A stretch of 64,000 bases of DNA from Xanthostigma xanthostigma (lineage: Eukaryota; Arthropoda; Insecta; Raphidioptera; Raphidiidae), in contig OY754464.1 in NCBI GenBank assembly GCA_963575645.1, positions 32,627,501-32,691,500 of the forward strand. Direction: 5' to 3'. Below the pieces are notes generated by a model. It saw only the letters and a list, made by a program, of their open reading frames with translations, searched no databases and was not told where the DNA came from. Positions 20,375 through 32,279 of this stretch are shown piece by piece (position 1 is the stretch's first letter; every line of letters starts with the position of its first letter). Both the position numbers and the translations under genes were made by a program.

Positions 20375-20882
20375 TAGTTAGTTACAACCCAAACTAATAT
20401 AAAGCGTTTAATTACAGATGTGCTGATCCCATTTTAAATTGTTTTGTAAAAATATGCCCAGAAATTTACTCACCTCAGTCTCTTTTATTTTTATATTATT
20501 GACTACAATATCTATGTTATAGTCTATCCTGGACTGAACATTCCTGAAAAACATTAATTTAGTTTTATTTTCATTAAGCACAAGTTTGTTAAATAGACAC
20601 CATTCTCTTATTTCACTTAATGCTAAAGCTGTTTTTATTTTGACCAATGCAAGTAAGTTGAAAATTTAATCAAAGCTAATTGGTATTTTATTAATGTGAT
20701 ATTGGACAGTCAATGCGGTCTTTCATAAGTTATAACTGCCATAAGTCACTTGCACCAAACCTAATCTTCACCGAGATATAAATTTTATTGTCGATAATAA
20801 TAATAGACGTTGGAAATCATTAAGATGTCAATTTTATGTGTGTTGTCACGATTCATCGATTAAGAAAAGTATTAAATAGATT

Positions 20883-21031
20883 ATTAGAGGAAGTTTTGGA
20901 AGAACCGTGGCAATAGGATCAATAAAAAGCAATACTGTTTTTAAAATTAAAAGGTAAACGCAATTTTAAATTCATTATTGCTTTTTATTTATCTTATTGC
21001 CACGGATTCTTCCAAAAACTTCCTCTATTAG
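20883..21031. repeat. Inverted repeat, arms about 52 bp
   Basis: TAGAGGAAGTTTTGGAAGAA (20885 on) matches the reverse complement of TTCTTCCAAAAACTTCCTCT (21009-21028). Both arms extend through the GTGGCAATA and AAAAAGCAAT text; the spacer is about 43 bp. Confidence 0.85.
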
Positions 21032-21034
21032 TCT

Positions 21035-21480
21035 TCAAGAATCACAATTGCTCTATTTACTTAATTAGAGTCAACTTTATTTAATATAAATTCAATTTAT
21101 TATTAAAATTACTAATAAATAAATTAACAATATGAGTTCTAGCTCTCTCTAATTGCTTTTGAGAGTAAAGGCCATTTAGTTAATAACCTGGCGGTTTAAA
21201 ATACTTTGAAATAAAGCATAATAACTCTTTTAATTTCTGAAGCTATGCTTCTTACCGCAAGTTCGCACGCAAGTGGCGGATACAAGAGGAGCACATGAGT
21301 TTCGTCCGGTGATCGGTAAGTACACGGAGTTCCGTCCCAGGTAGGATTAGGAGACACTCGAGTTCCGTCCCGCGGTCAAATTTTCTACCTAAAATTCCGT
21401 CCAAAGTTTCCCCCTACTTCTCTCTTCAAATTCTAAAAACTTCTTCACACATAATTATGTGTGCAGTATGTTATTTTGAT
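21035..21480. other. No gene seen; repeated GTTCCGTCC motif
   Basis: GTTTCGTCCGG, GTTCCGTCCCAG, GTTCCGTCCCGC and ATTCCGTCCAAA occur at about 21300, 21329, 21371 and 21402. The unit is short and irregularly spaced (29-42 bp) with no coding frame. Confidence 0.4.
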
Positions 21481-21482
21481 AC

Positions 21483-21787
21483 AAATAGTATATTACACCA
21501 CAAGGGCAGAAAGTTTGAGATTTTTGCACCGCGCGTCATGATGCCCTCAGCTTCGCCAGTTCAAGGCTCTCAAACTGTCTGCCCGTGTGGAGTATAGTAT
21601 ACTACTTTTCTTTACACCTTGATCGAAAGTACATACTTTCTTTATACCTCGGTCGAAAGTACGTACTTCTGGCATGAATTTTAAGGCAGAAAGTCTAGCG
21701 TGCGTGTAATCTCTGCACCAATGCATAAATGTTAGACATTCTGTCTTAAAAATGATGCCGAAAATACGCACTTTTGACCGAGGTATA
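21483..21787. repeat. Hairpin repeat family F, copy 2
   Basis: Same parts as copy 1: AATAGTATATTACACCACAA, a GC-rich hairpin closing near 21608, two TACCTCGGTCGAAAGTACGT-like blocks (21605-21670), then GTTAGACATTCTGTCTTA and CGAGGTAT. Here the parts are contiguous, so copy 1 probably has an extra 200 bp. Confidence 0.7.
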
Positions 21788-21789
21788 AA

Positions 21790-22740
21790 GAAAATAATAA
21801 TAATAATAATTATAGCAGACTGTCCAACCTTCCAAAACTTTCACAGTCATCCGTTGACTACCATGACGCTCTTATTTTATCTTATTTGATTTATCAATTT
21901 TTATTTATTTGGTTTTTTTAATTTTATTTTAAACACAAAAGAATTTACACGTGAAGCATTCATTGCTTCGAAAATTATTTATTTATATGCTTACCCACTC
22001 TATTCCACTTTTGTTTGCATTTAAGCTTTTCAAAAAGACAAGATAATTTTTTAGTTTTGCATATTTCAACATGCCAGCTATTATTTGCAGCTGAGCTTAA
22101 GTATGGGGTTAAATGTGACGTCAAATGCGTTAACTTTTTTATAAGAGCAAACAAAGATATATTGAACTTGGTTAATCTAAATTTGGAAATTGTGACTCCT
22201 TTTGCAGTGCTCTATTTTTCAGCATAGTTAATTGTTTCCATAATCATTAACATTCTGACTCCCACTGCAGAATTTGAGTAAGTAGTGGGTATACTGTTCT
22301 CTTCAAAGTAAGGGAAATAGTCTGTGAACGGAACTCGTGTATGCATGATAAAAAGATAACTTTTCTCAGGCATCACTCGAGATCACCCAACACAAGCTTC
22401 GGATGGGCAGTTAACTTGGAAAAAACGAGCGACACGTTATGTTTTGTGACGATTTGTATTTGTGTATAGATCATAGCGCAGTTTAGACAAGGAAAGAACT
22501 ATAGCACGTATGTCGATGATAACCTGACCTAGTGTTTCAATACAATGTGTTATATACTACATTCATACAAAATATTTAAAATACGTAACGACCATAGCTT
22601 CCGTCGTGTATCCACGAGCTGGCGCACATCTTCTTCTTCTTATTTTTTTGTTTAATTGACTAAAATATATATATAGTGATTTTCTCTGCTTAAAGCACTT
22701 TAATTTACAAATACAGTACTGTATAAATGGTAGACTTTTA
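21790..22740. other. No gene seen
   Basis: An ATA-type triplet run (21795-21812) opens the stretch. The rest shows no recognisable frame. Confidence 0.4.
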
Positions 22741-23400
22741 GAAAAAATTCCAGTCAATTGGGCGACGGGACCATTCCAACTTCAAAAATGTTGACATTTG
22801 ATTAAAATAAAGAAAATACAATATCTTATATCCCGTGAGGTGACGCGGGTAATGGCTAGTATTCAATATGATATTTGCTAATCGTTGCCATGGTTACCTA
22901 CATAATATGTTCCACGTCATGTAAATATTAATCAAAACATGCCGAACTTGTTTATTTCTGACGGATCCATAAAACAAAAGAGCGGCTTATTTTTTTTTAT
23001 TTTCAAAATATTTACGAAACTATAAAATTTATAAAAAAAATTTTATAACGAAACTTTCTTGAAAAAATAAATAAAATAATAAGCCGTTATGAAAAGTATA
23101 CCATTATTATATAAAAAACACCGTTATAGCAAATATCTCTTCTGCGCATGAGCCGATTTTCCTCAAAAACAATAGGGCTCTTCATATTTGCATACCAAAC
23201 ATCCTCCGAAAATTTGGTTTCGATCCGCTCATTCGTTTGACCTGTATCGTGTTCACAGACTAATCAGACGCACAGAGATTTTCCAAAAATATGTTTTTTG
23301 TATTCAGGGGACCTCAAAACGGAAAGATATTGTAAAATTTTTTAAACGTGATTTTTGACCTAAATTAGTACCATTCCCCACTTGTGGGTTGGAATGGTAA
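22741..23400 (+). repeat. Repeat B, copy 2
   Basis: Nearly full length. CAATTGGGCGACGGGACCAT at the left, CCACTTGTGGGTTGGAATGG at the right. About 90 percent similar to copy 1 by eye, with a short deletion in the GACAAACAAACAGAC tract. Confidence 0.85.
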
Positions 23401-24224
23401 CATCAAGACCGTAGTTGCGATTTTGGCACTTTTAACTGTAGGCGTTGTTTTTCTGTTAATGCATCGATACGAAGATAGCTTTATGTGCCGTTAAACAGGG
23501 AAGTCTCAAACTTGCCATATAGAGCTATTGTCGCTTTGTCGACACCAATGGGAATTTATTGTTATCATGCATTATCCTTATTTTTAATCTAATTTTATAT
23601 CTATGAATAGGCTGTTCGTAATTCACGCTCGGAACGATTAACATATTCATTCCACTGCTTCAACAAGAACTGTGCTTTTTTTTGTTATATCATGAAATCG
23701 ATACGGCAAATTGAAATGAAGGCAGCTAAAAGTTAGGATATTATTATAATATTTAACTTTCCATCATAGTTTTATTATTATGCCTTTAAACTTTTTAAAA
23801 TATGCATAGATATTATAATAGTTTTCTTTAGAAGAAAAGTCCAAACATCAGAGATTAAAAAGCGTCTTGGTACATTTGGATTATAATTTAATCACAATCT
23901 ATTTTTTTAATATATTTTATTTCATTAAACTAAAACTTTGAAAACAAAGATATAAATATTGGTGAAAAATCATTGATCTGATTTATAAAATTAAAATTTG
24001 TACGGTAATTTGTTTTCATCTTTTTGCAGCGTTCACACACAAATTATTCATGAAATTAAATCAATAAAAGTGTACCAATTGACAACTATACCTATGTCGT
24101 TCCGAGGTAGCGATATAAACTTAATTGTTTTAAAATACCTCTATGTTGTATGCTGAATCACAATCAAATCATAGTTTAACTAAAAAAATATTAACACAAC
24201 TGTAACAAAATATAAAAAAAAAGA
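23401..24224. other. No gene seen
   Basis: AT-rich sequence without repeats or frames I can name. Confidence 0.4.
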
Positions 24225-24272
24225 ATTTTTATCTAAATTAGTGCCACTCTTCGCTTGTAAAGTTGGAATGAT
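24225..24272 (+). repeat. Repeat B, isolated 3' end fragment
   Basis: TAAATTAGTGCCACTCTTCG followed by TAAAGTTGGAATGAT corresponds to the last 45 bp of repeat B. It stands 30 bp upstream of copy 3. Confidence 0.65.
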
Positions 24273-24300
24273 AAAAGTTCAGGCAAATTTTATTTATAGA

Positions 24301-24844
24301 AAAAAAAATCCAGCCAATTGGACGACGAGACCATTCCAACTTCAAAATGTTGATATTTGATATAGTATAATAAAGAAAATCAAATTTCTGATATCGTGTG
24401 AGGTGACGCGGGTAATGGCTAGTATTCAATATAATATTTGCTATTCGTTGCTATGGTTATGTAAAAATTAATCAAAGCATGCTTAACTAGTTTATTTCTG
24501 GCAGATCTACAAAACAAAAGAACAGCTGTTTTTTTTTTTAATTTCAAAATATTTCCGAAACTATAAAGTTTAGAAAAAAATTGTTCACGAAAGGTTTTTC
24601 AAAAAATAAATAAAATAATAAGCCGTTATGAAAAGTATACCATTATTATACAAAAACACCGATATAGCATATGTCTCTTCTGCGCATGCGCCGATTTTCC
24701 CCAGACTTACAGACGTACAGAGTTTTTCAAAAAATATGTTTATTTGGATTCAGGGGACCTCAAAACGAAAAGATATTTTAAAATTTTTGAAAAGTGATTT
24801 TTGACCTAAACTACGTACCATTCCCCACTTGTGGATTGGAATGG
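24301..24844 (+). repeat. Repeat B, copy 3 (internally deleted)
   Basis: Both ends are present (CCAATTGGACGACGAGACCA; CCACTTGTGGATTGGAATGG). The CATGGTTACCTACATA block and the ACCTGTATCGTGTTC block are shortened or missing, giving 544 bp instead of about 660. Confidence 0.82.
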
Positions 24845-26744
24845 CAAAAATATTTACGCACAATGTCAGTAAAAAAACTACATAAATGATAAACATTTTT
24901 TATTTCAAGATTTTTTTAATTTTATTTTTGTTAGCAAAATAACAATTATTATATTTTTCATGTATTTAATAATGATTACAGAAGTTAAATAAAATTTAAT
25001 TACCCTTGACGACGTACTGCTGCAATCCATTTTTTTCCTCAGTAATTCATAAGAAAAATCAGGAAAACGGTGGAATTGTAATTCTGGACTTTTAGTTGGG
25101 TGTATTTTTACAATCAACAACACTTCCGATTTGATAGTTTTTTCCCATTTTATTCAACAATTAATTCTTATTAAAATGCATGTATAACATATGACACTTA
25201 GGTTTTGACTGAAGCAGAATCAAAAAAAAACGAGAGGGCGCAAAAGTCACGTGTCAAAAGATACTTTCCTAGCGTATATGCCATTACGAAATATATTCAA
25301 CAAAAAATGTGCCTAACATTTGTTGATACCTCAGAAATGTAGATCAATTTTTCTACCAATTTTAAAAGAAATTTCAATGTAATTTAAACCCTTGAAGTGT
25401 TAAATTTAATAATATTTGCGTGAGAATGCATTAATTAAAGAAAGAAATTCCCAAACTATACCATTATGCTGTAGGTACTAACGAGTTTATTTAATAAGGA
25501 AAAATATTTCGTTGCGGCCGGAAAACAATTTGATAGTGAAACTTCTTTATAAAAGTTTCACAGAGCAATAATCGTCAACATAATCACTACACGAACAAGA
25601 ACTTCCAAAACTATCCTACAACATCCGAAAATGTGTATACTTATGGCTCTCATTGTATGCAAACTGCAAATATGTTCTTCTTTATATACACATACAGTAT
25701 ACGCACGCACACATGTATATAATATGGAGCTGGTGCAAAATTAAGAGATGAAGTTATGCCAGAGGCGTCGAAAATTAAGAGCAAATATATTTTTCATGAA
25801 GTAGACTGCTCAGTTTTTATATCTGTAATATTTTAAGATTTGCTTGGCATAATTGAATAAAATATTTTAAATTATAGACGCTTGATAGCTCGGATTATTA
25901 CTAGAAATAAATAGGTATAAAGGATCGTTGCAGATTTTAACATGAACAAAATGAAACCGTTACCTGTGCCACGCCAACGAAATGAAAAGTTAGTTGATTC
26001 ATGTACGTAAAATAAATAAACGCCAATATTAGTTTTAAGGATTTAAATTCTCTTTTAAAGATAAAAATAGCAGGTTATATATTATGGCGAATGTGATATT
26101 CTGTTTAACGAGAGACAGCGAGTTTTAACAATCACGTCATGAGCCATAATATAATCACGCACGGACATATAGTATTTTTGCGGGTATCTTTTATAAAATA
26201 GCTGGTTTTCACATAATTAAAAAAAAATTGCAGTTCAATTTTGTTCACTTCCAATAGATCATATGCATGTATTTTTTTTATATTTTTAATAGATTATATA
26301 GTCAACCATAATACGGAAAAAATTGCTAATCATTTAAAAATGTAATATTATCATAAGAAAAAAAATATTAAATTTCACATTCAAAATTAGACAGTTTAAA
26401 CAATCGGCCATGTTGGCGGGCTTATGTGACGTCATGATATATGATGCATGTCAACCTTGATGTCAAATTGTTAATGTTCTAAATGAAGTTTATTTGTTGT
26501 TTTCTCTGAATACTGACATAATCTTACTGTGAAACGACACAGTCGTCATGGAAACTGTTGATATATACTCTGACGTCACGCTGCGTTTTGAAAATTCGAA
26601 AATAGCGCATATTTTCTACATTTCTTTTTTATTATTTGTATTTTTTTTCAGTGATTAGATTAATAAAATATCCATTACGATAGAATCAGGAACTAAAATA
26701 TATTTCGAAATAAAAATTTAAACCAATTTTGAGTCTCATGCATA
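24845..26744. other. No gene recognised
   Basis: Long AT-rich interval. 26200-26250 resembles 6160-6235 weakly. No convincing frame, RNA gene or tandem repeat. Confidence 0.4.
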
Positions 26745-26885
26745 TGACCTATTGTAGCCTGAGTTTGATTTTCATACTTTTACTATGGAAATGTTGGTAC
26801 AACTACATTTTGAATTTCATTTGTTTCACTTCACGCACTAGTGAAAAATGGGTCACTTTAGAAAAACAGCTATTTTATAGCTTAC
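26745..26885 (+). repeat. Dispersed repeat shared with 6240-6420
   Basis: Second copy of the TTGTAGCCTGxGTTTGATTTTC repeat; see 6240-6420. Confidence 0.6.
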
Positions 26886-28225
26886 TTTTTTACATTTTTT
26901 AAACCGCCGAATACGATAAAGTGTCAGTATTTATCTGGTTTTATGTCGATATTTCTGGTTTAGATTGTTGGTTTTAATAGTAAACTGAAAATCTAGTTTA
27001 TACTTTCTCTAAATTAGAACCTAGGAGCTGAGAGTTAGTAATAAGAGAGCTATCCTCAAAATTTCAAACATGTATTCTATTTTAATTTTCTCTCTAAACA
27101 TTCTCTGAATTTTTCCCAGTACCGAAAAACGGTGAGTTTTGAAAAAAATCCCTTAAACTGCCAGCACTGATTCTTCGTATCAAAACACGCATATCATTAT
27201 GGAGCAGAGCCGGTGGGGCCGGGCATATAGCGCAATGAACATGTATGTGTACCTATATGTTATTGTGTGTGTATCTGTGTGTGAAATCTAGCGCCTCCCT
27301 GAATACCAATTGTGAAATTACACAAATTAGTGCTTCTCCTATACGACGTTATGTTATGGTGTAGCACGTACACTATGTACTCTTAATGTCGGAGTCGGAT
27401 GGATCAAAACTAATAGACAATAATTTTAGAGCTACTTTTTGGTCTCTGGAAGTAACTCTTTGAGTAAATAATTTAGTATTTGCACTTCATAATGACATTC
27501 AAAGCATAAAAACATAGGGGTTTTTAATCTGAAAAAAGCATTTTCATTCGATGAACGTTAATTGTAAAAAAACAAACATTGTATTTATCACAAATGTGTA
27601 AAAAGAAAGCAGTGATATAAGCAATTCTACTGTTATACCGTTGGGCGTAGATACTTGGGTACAATACCAGGACGATTCTTAATTCTTATTTGATGTGCTC
27701 TATTCTTAAAAGATAAACACGTCTATGAAGGATAGTGATGTAAAAGGTTAAATAACCAGCTAATTAGCCGACTAAATATCCGGTCCAATATCCGTGATTA
27801 TTTATTATATACCTTCGCAGAAAGTTTTTGCACATGATTGTAAATTCTAGTTTATCTGGCGTCAGCCATCATAATTTTATAGTCAATGTAGAATATCTAC
27901 ATATATTCTAGAGCACTTGAAATGATAAACATTAGAAAACAAACCATTAAAATGTTATTGAAAACGGGTTCAAAGAAAAGAAATAATGGATAACTAGTTG
28001 CCGAATTTATTAATGCAATTTTTTTCAACACAATGCCAAGAAATATGACGATTTTAATAGGTCGACTTTTTCTTTGTAACAACAAACTAAATCAAATTTT
28101 GAATTTTCTCCAAATTAAAGTGACTTGCACCAAAAAATTCACATCTAACAGTCATTTGGTCGATGGTGAAAGACATGAAATCATCAGGTACTGTAAGAAC
28201 AAATTTGAGTCTATCAATTTACTTA
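26886..28225. other. No gene seen; TG-rich tract and a hAT-like end
   Basis: 27235-27285 is a TG-rich interrupted microsatellite. At 27733-27800, TAGTGATGTAAAAGGTTAAA with ATATCCGGTCCAATATCCG resembles a single hAT-type terminus. No matching opposite end was found. Confidence 0.35.
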
Positions 28226-28690
28226 TGAATTAATTAACATGTTTATGAATAAATAATGATTTCAACTCAGTATGCCCACAGAACATAAAAGCATAGCTTG
28301 AGTCATTTAATTTGCCTTGAATTTTTTGAATTTGGTATCTAATAAAAGGTACACGTGTCGAAAAAGTATAATTTTCAACTTTGATTGCGTGTATAATTGA
28401 TTTTTTAAAGATAACGATTTGTAACAAAAAGTTTGATTCGGGTAGTTTTTACTACATACTTTCAATTTAAATTTCTATAAAGAACATATTAAATGCGTAA
28501 TTTGGTTTTCGAAATTACGCTTTTTTGGATACTTTGCGACCCCCTACAGATTTCTGCACTCCTCTTTCCCGACAAATGAAATTAAAGTCGTGTTTCTCAA
28601 CTATCAAAGCTCCTGAAATTCTAAACAGAATATTCTGTCGATTGAACTAATATTATTGAATTAAAATGTGAAAACACTATAAAAACATTT
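28226..28690 (+). repeat. Repeat D, copy 1
   Basis: AATAATGATTTCAACTCA, AACATAAAAGCATAGCTT, GTGTCGAAAAAG and TATAAAGAACATATTAA match 34225-34505. The later CCCCCTACAGAT and TCTGTCGATTGAACTAATAT match 43260-43410. No coding content. Confidence 0.75.
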
Positions 28691-29570
28691 AGAAACAAAA
28701 AAATAACATACCCATACTTAAATATTGTTGAAAAGTAACTCACTGAAAATATGTTATTCCTCTTTGTTCCTTTCAAATCGAACATTAACCGTTTAAATTG
28801 TTTTTTTAAAAGTGAACCATTATTATTTTGACAAATTATATAATAAAAATTATTTTCCCAAAAGCCGCCCATCTGTAAAGTTTAAAACTGATTTTTTGAA
28901 AATTGTTTTTGAACCCTCAAAATCCATTCAGCGCATTTCTGACAACTTATTGCACATCTGTACGTCGAGTTTCAATCATTGAAATGAAAAACATTTTTGA
29001 AAATATTAAAACAATCATAGCAGTGCAAAGCTCACAATTATTGCGAATTGAAAGTACTAGGTACTCGGAAGTAATTGAAATTATTTGAGGTATTCGAGCA
29101 GCAAGTAATCGATTGTTGTATCACCACTAATTCTGGCACCCAGTTTATTAAACATTTTAGTAGATTTTTGAAACTTCTTGTACATACTTACGTGTATATT
29201 CATTCGTATGTAACGGGTATATAGAGATACATATTTTCAGTATGCATATACATACATTAGGACAACTCAACCCTTTGCTGTATTGTCGCCAAACTTGTAA
29301 CACCTCTCTGAATTCCATAAAATATCAGCGGCACTTAAAACTTTGGCACTGAAATGTGTATTACTCAGAAGTTTTACACATCGTCTACACTGCACTTTTC
29401 GTTAATCTTAAATACTAATCAATGTTTGAAAACTTCTTGTTACTTAATGAGGCAAGATTGTAATATAGAGGAGCCGAAGGCTCCACTACTGTTGTCGCTG
29501 CCGTGTTTCATCTCAAACTTGTACGAAGCCGCGAGTAGCGTCTAGTTTAATAATAAAAATAAATCATATG
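28691..29570. other. No gene seen
   Basis: AT-rich. Short open frames at 28621-28872, 28903-29088 and 29354-29545 do not resemble known proteins. Confidence 0.4.
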
Positions 29571-29578
29571 TATTTTTT

Positions 29579-29645
29579 CTTTCGGGATTCGAACCCGAGA
29601 ATATTGTTATTGATGATAGTCAGCGTAAATGCTAGCCCAGAAAAT
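29579..29645 (-). repeat. tRNA-like SINE head, degenerate
   Basis: The minus strand shows a T-arm CTCGGGTTCGAATCCCGA with a perfect B-box-like core (29585-29595) and a weak A-box region around GGGCTAGCATTTACGC. The cloverleaf cannot be completed, so I read it as a decayed SINE head rather than a tRNA gene. No target duplication was found. Confidence 0.45.
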
Positions 29646-29649
29646 TGGC

Positions 29650-30660
29650 ATAAAAGTAAATGTAATGCGTCTAATATGTAGTAAAGTAAATCTTCCTCAT
29701 TATGATGGATGAGTGTTAAGAAATATCTCTGGAACTATTGAACTTTTTTTATAAAATTTAGATTTTTGGTAATTGGCGCGCCGCCTTAATAGATAAACAA
29801 ACTTATAAATGTGCAAATCTAAATCCTGACCTAAAAGTTTGTTACGAGACAGATTCATAAAAATTCATCATTTAAACTTATCGCGAAAAGCTTTCAAGAC
29901 AAGTCAAATATGATAGTATATATTTGTTTATTAATTTCTTCGCTTTAGTGCATTTAATGAAAAAAAAAATAGTCTCAACTCAATTTAATAATTTAGTTTT
30001 GTTTTTAGTGTTGACTTGTTCTTGATACATAAACTTACCAATGAAAATTATCTGAAACTCTTACCAGTTGAAAACGAAACTAAAAACTTGCAATCACTTA
30101 CCTGAAACAAAAAAAAACATATTCAAATCTTTGATTAACGTCTGATAAACGCCAATAAATAAAATTATCGACCAATTTTTCAGACAAATATATTAACAAA
30201 AAATTATAATTAATACAATGAAATTTTAAGATCATAGTAAAAGGTGACCCTTATGGAAGTTGTAGATTTTGGTATGTTCTACAAATGTTCTGAAGAACAT
30301 TTTTTGACAGAACGTCAAGTTTTGCCGGAAAACGCAATAATATATTTTGAACCCCCTTTACCCCTCTCCCCCAAACTAACCCTATAGGTACCACCCTCGG
30401 CCTGGCATTTTTTTACGTTCATTATAAACCTCTTCACCGTTTCCAATGATAAAAGTTCTGTCTACAATTAGTAAACATTCTAAATGTAATTTGCCTGCAC
30501 TACAATGGCATAAGACTGAGAAAAAGAAAGTGGTGTGCCAGGTATTTGCAATAGGCACAGACGTGGCTCACTTTTTTTTCTAATAGCACAGTTTTAAAAC
30601 TTTAATTTGAACAAATGAACCTGTTACTCGATAGGTGCAGCAATGCACCAAAAAACACAT
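29650..30660. other. No gene seen
   Basis: 30240-30380 (GGTGACCCTTATGGAAGTTG onward) has the look of a dispersed repeat, but no second copy is in the window. Confidence 0.35.
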
Positions 30661-30661
30661 C

Positions 30662-30974
30662 AAAAAAATTGGTTGTCTGTAAAGTCGGTTTACGGACGAT
30701 AGTTTTACGTGATAACGTCATAAAGAAACATTGATGAGCTCTCTGACGTCACGCGAGAAGAGAGAGAAATGCGTACAAGCCGACGCTTGGGCCGATCGTG
30801 CATCTCTATCGCTTATACCGCGCTCTCGCTTGCACGATCAGGCTAAAATTTATTTAAAAAAAATTTATTTTATTTAAAATTCCAATGGAATGTTATAGCT
30901 AAGGCGGAACGTGACACTTTTTCGTGCGTGCAGCTGGTGTTTCATCAATTTATAAGACGTTATCACGTCAAAAA
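30662..30974 (+). repeat. Repeat E, copy 1
   Basis: Begins AATTGGTTGTCTGTAAAGTC and GTTTACGGACGATAG and ends ATAAGACGTTATCACGTCAA. TTTACGTGATAACGTCA near the left end and GACGTTATCACGTCAAA at the right end are inverted, so the family looks TIR-bearing. Copy 2 is inverted at 34559-35180. No transposase. Confidence 0.75.
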
Positions 30975-31040
30975 TGTTGTGTGACAAGGTCTTACCAAAA
31001 AATTTAACGAGACACACAATTTTTTTTTACTGAGTAAGAT

Positions 31041-31112
31041 ATTGTATTTTCTTGATTATAATCAAATGTCAACATTGAAACGATCCCGTCGCCCAATTGG
31101 TTGGAATTTTTT
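31041..31112 (-). repeat. Repeat B, 5' end fragment, inverted
   Basis: AATCAAATGTCAACATTGAA and CCGTCGCCCAATTGG are the reverse complement of the first 70 bp of repeat B. It lies 66 bp beyond the end of repeat E. Confidence 0.7.
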
Positions 31113-31444
31113 ATAAATGTTTCTTTATATACGTTTTTAGATAGTTAAAAAATAAATATTTTTCTTTAGTAAATAATTAACGGGCTAGTTTTTCTTCTCC
31201 TTTCCTTCGAATATTTAGACCGTTATGTTCAGTCGTCTACATTCTACAATATTAATTATTTCATTTGGTAAATGCTGCCCGCTTCTAAGGCTACCTGAAT
31301 CTAGTGTCAAATAATATTTGATTTTTTTAATTTTTAGGGTACCGTGTACAAAAAACGTAACATTTATAGAGTCCTTTGTTGTCTATTTTTCTCTCTGTCC
31401 ATTAAGATAACCTTTCTCAGGAGCCACTTGAGTTCTCAAGTTGA

Positions 31445-31912
31445 AAATTAATAGTATTTTGTGCGACTAGTGAGAGAAGAAGAAGATTCTATGATCGTGA
31501 AATTTGCCGCACGAGCGTAGTGAGTGCGGTAACACGTGAGAAGAATATTCTCCTTCGATCAATAGTCGCACATAATACTTTATTCAACTAGCACGAGTAA
31601 TAATATGTAATCGAGGCCCTGATAAAAGAGGGAGAAATAATAAATCACTTCATTGATTGACGTACCCACCGCCCTCGATGCACACAAGATGGCCCTGATT
31701 TTCGCTGAATTGCGATGCTATTTTCATATATACAAATCGCTACCGCGTTCCTATTGGTCCAGAAACTGTGCAGTAAGATATTACCGTAGAGTTTCGGCTC
31801 ATTATTCGCACTCTACGCGTCAACAGGAAGTAATTTATTATTTCTCCCGAATTAAGCAGGGCCCCGAAATTATATATTACTCACGCGTGTTGAATAAATT
31901 AATATTAAGGTT
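31445..31912 (-). repeat. Repeat N, copy 2 (free of hAT ends)
   Basis: Reverse-complement match to 11402-11890 through both hairpins, including TTGTGCGACTAGTGAGAGAA and GGGCCCCGAAATTATATATT. A 90-codon frame at 31653-31925 is a by-product. No hAT termini flank it. Confidence 0.8.
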
Positions 31913-32079
31913 AACAACCTCATAGTGAAAAAACAAGATTCTAATTCAGTACAATAAAGAGCTACTGTCTTAAGAACACAATAAAACATAAGTGACAAGA
32001 GTAGTTTTAGAGCATTTCAATAAAGTCAGGTCCTTACAATGTTTGTTTTTAAGTGAAACTTTTTTGAAACGCGTGCTTG

Positions 32080-32275
32080 GGGAATCAATCGACCTGGATC
32101 AGATAAAAAATAAAACGCTTCTCCTTTTTTGACTTCAATCGAAAGTTGTGAGGAAATAGCGGGAGAATCGTTTCACTAGGCGATTTAATTGGCCTGGATC
32201 AGACGAAAAGTGAAACGCTTCCCCTTTTCCAACTTCAACCGGCATGTGAGAGGAATGAGTCGAAGAATCGTTTCT
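32080..32275 (+). repeat. Diverged tandem duplication, period about 101 bp
   Basis: CCTGGATCAGA occurs at 32092 and 32193. Each is followed by AAACGCTTCxCCTTTT, a GACTTCAA-like block, and GAGAATCGTTTC / AAGAATCGTTTC. Confidence 0.75.
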
Positions 32276-32279
32276 ACTC

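Larger units (their letters stand above)
19773..20404. mobile_element. Composite insertion in the LINE: hairpin plus tandem repeat
   Basis: The insertion consists of a palindrome (19775-20000), two tandem units of 157 bp (20015-20313), a (CATA)n microsatellite, and a terminal AACTAATATAAAGCGTTTAA. The last text resembles the palindrome's own AACACGCTTTATATCG and the tail at 10570-10590. It is therefore one non-autonomous unit of the family seen at 10049-10590. No coding content. Confidence 0.65.
19104..20670 (-). mobile_element. 5'-truncated Jockey/CR1-like LINE, split by an insertion
   Basis: The minus strand carries the end of a non-LTR reverse transcriptase. 20647-20408 gives WCLFNKLVLNENKTKLMFF and VSKFLGIFLQNNLKWDQHI, the RT palm-thumb motifs. 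19764-19234 gives LSKFVYVMKR, then YPVLRYGIAAWGHN, KQKSIVRAMFKLKR, and a C-terminal stop. The two pieces are contiguous in family order, but about 630 bp of unrelated DNA (roughly 19773-20404) lies between them. A TTACA-like sequence on each side may be the insertion's target duplication. The element begins near 20670, so the catalytic YxDD part is missing. The 3' end is a short (TCTATT)n-like tail near 19104-19125. Coding text on both sides of the insertion has no stops, so truncation and insertion may be fairly young. Confidence 0.85.

Noticed and set aside
31653..31925. 90-codon frame
   Set aside because: Falls wholly in non-coding repeat N, and the inverted copy at 11.4 kb does not preserve the frame.
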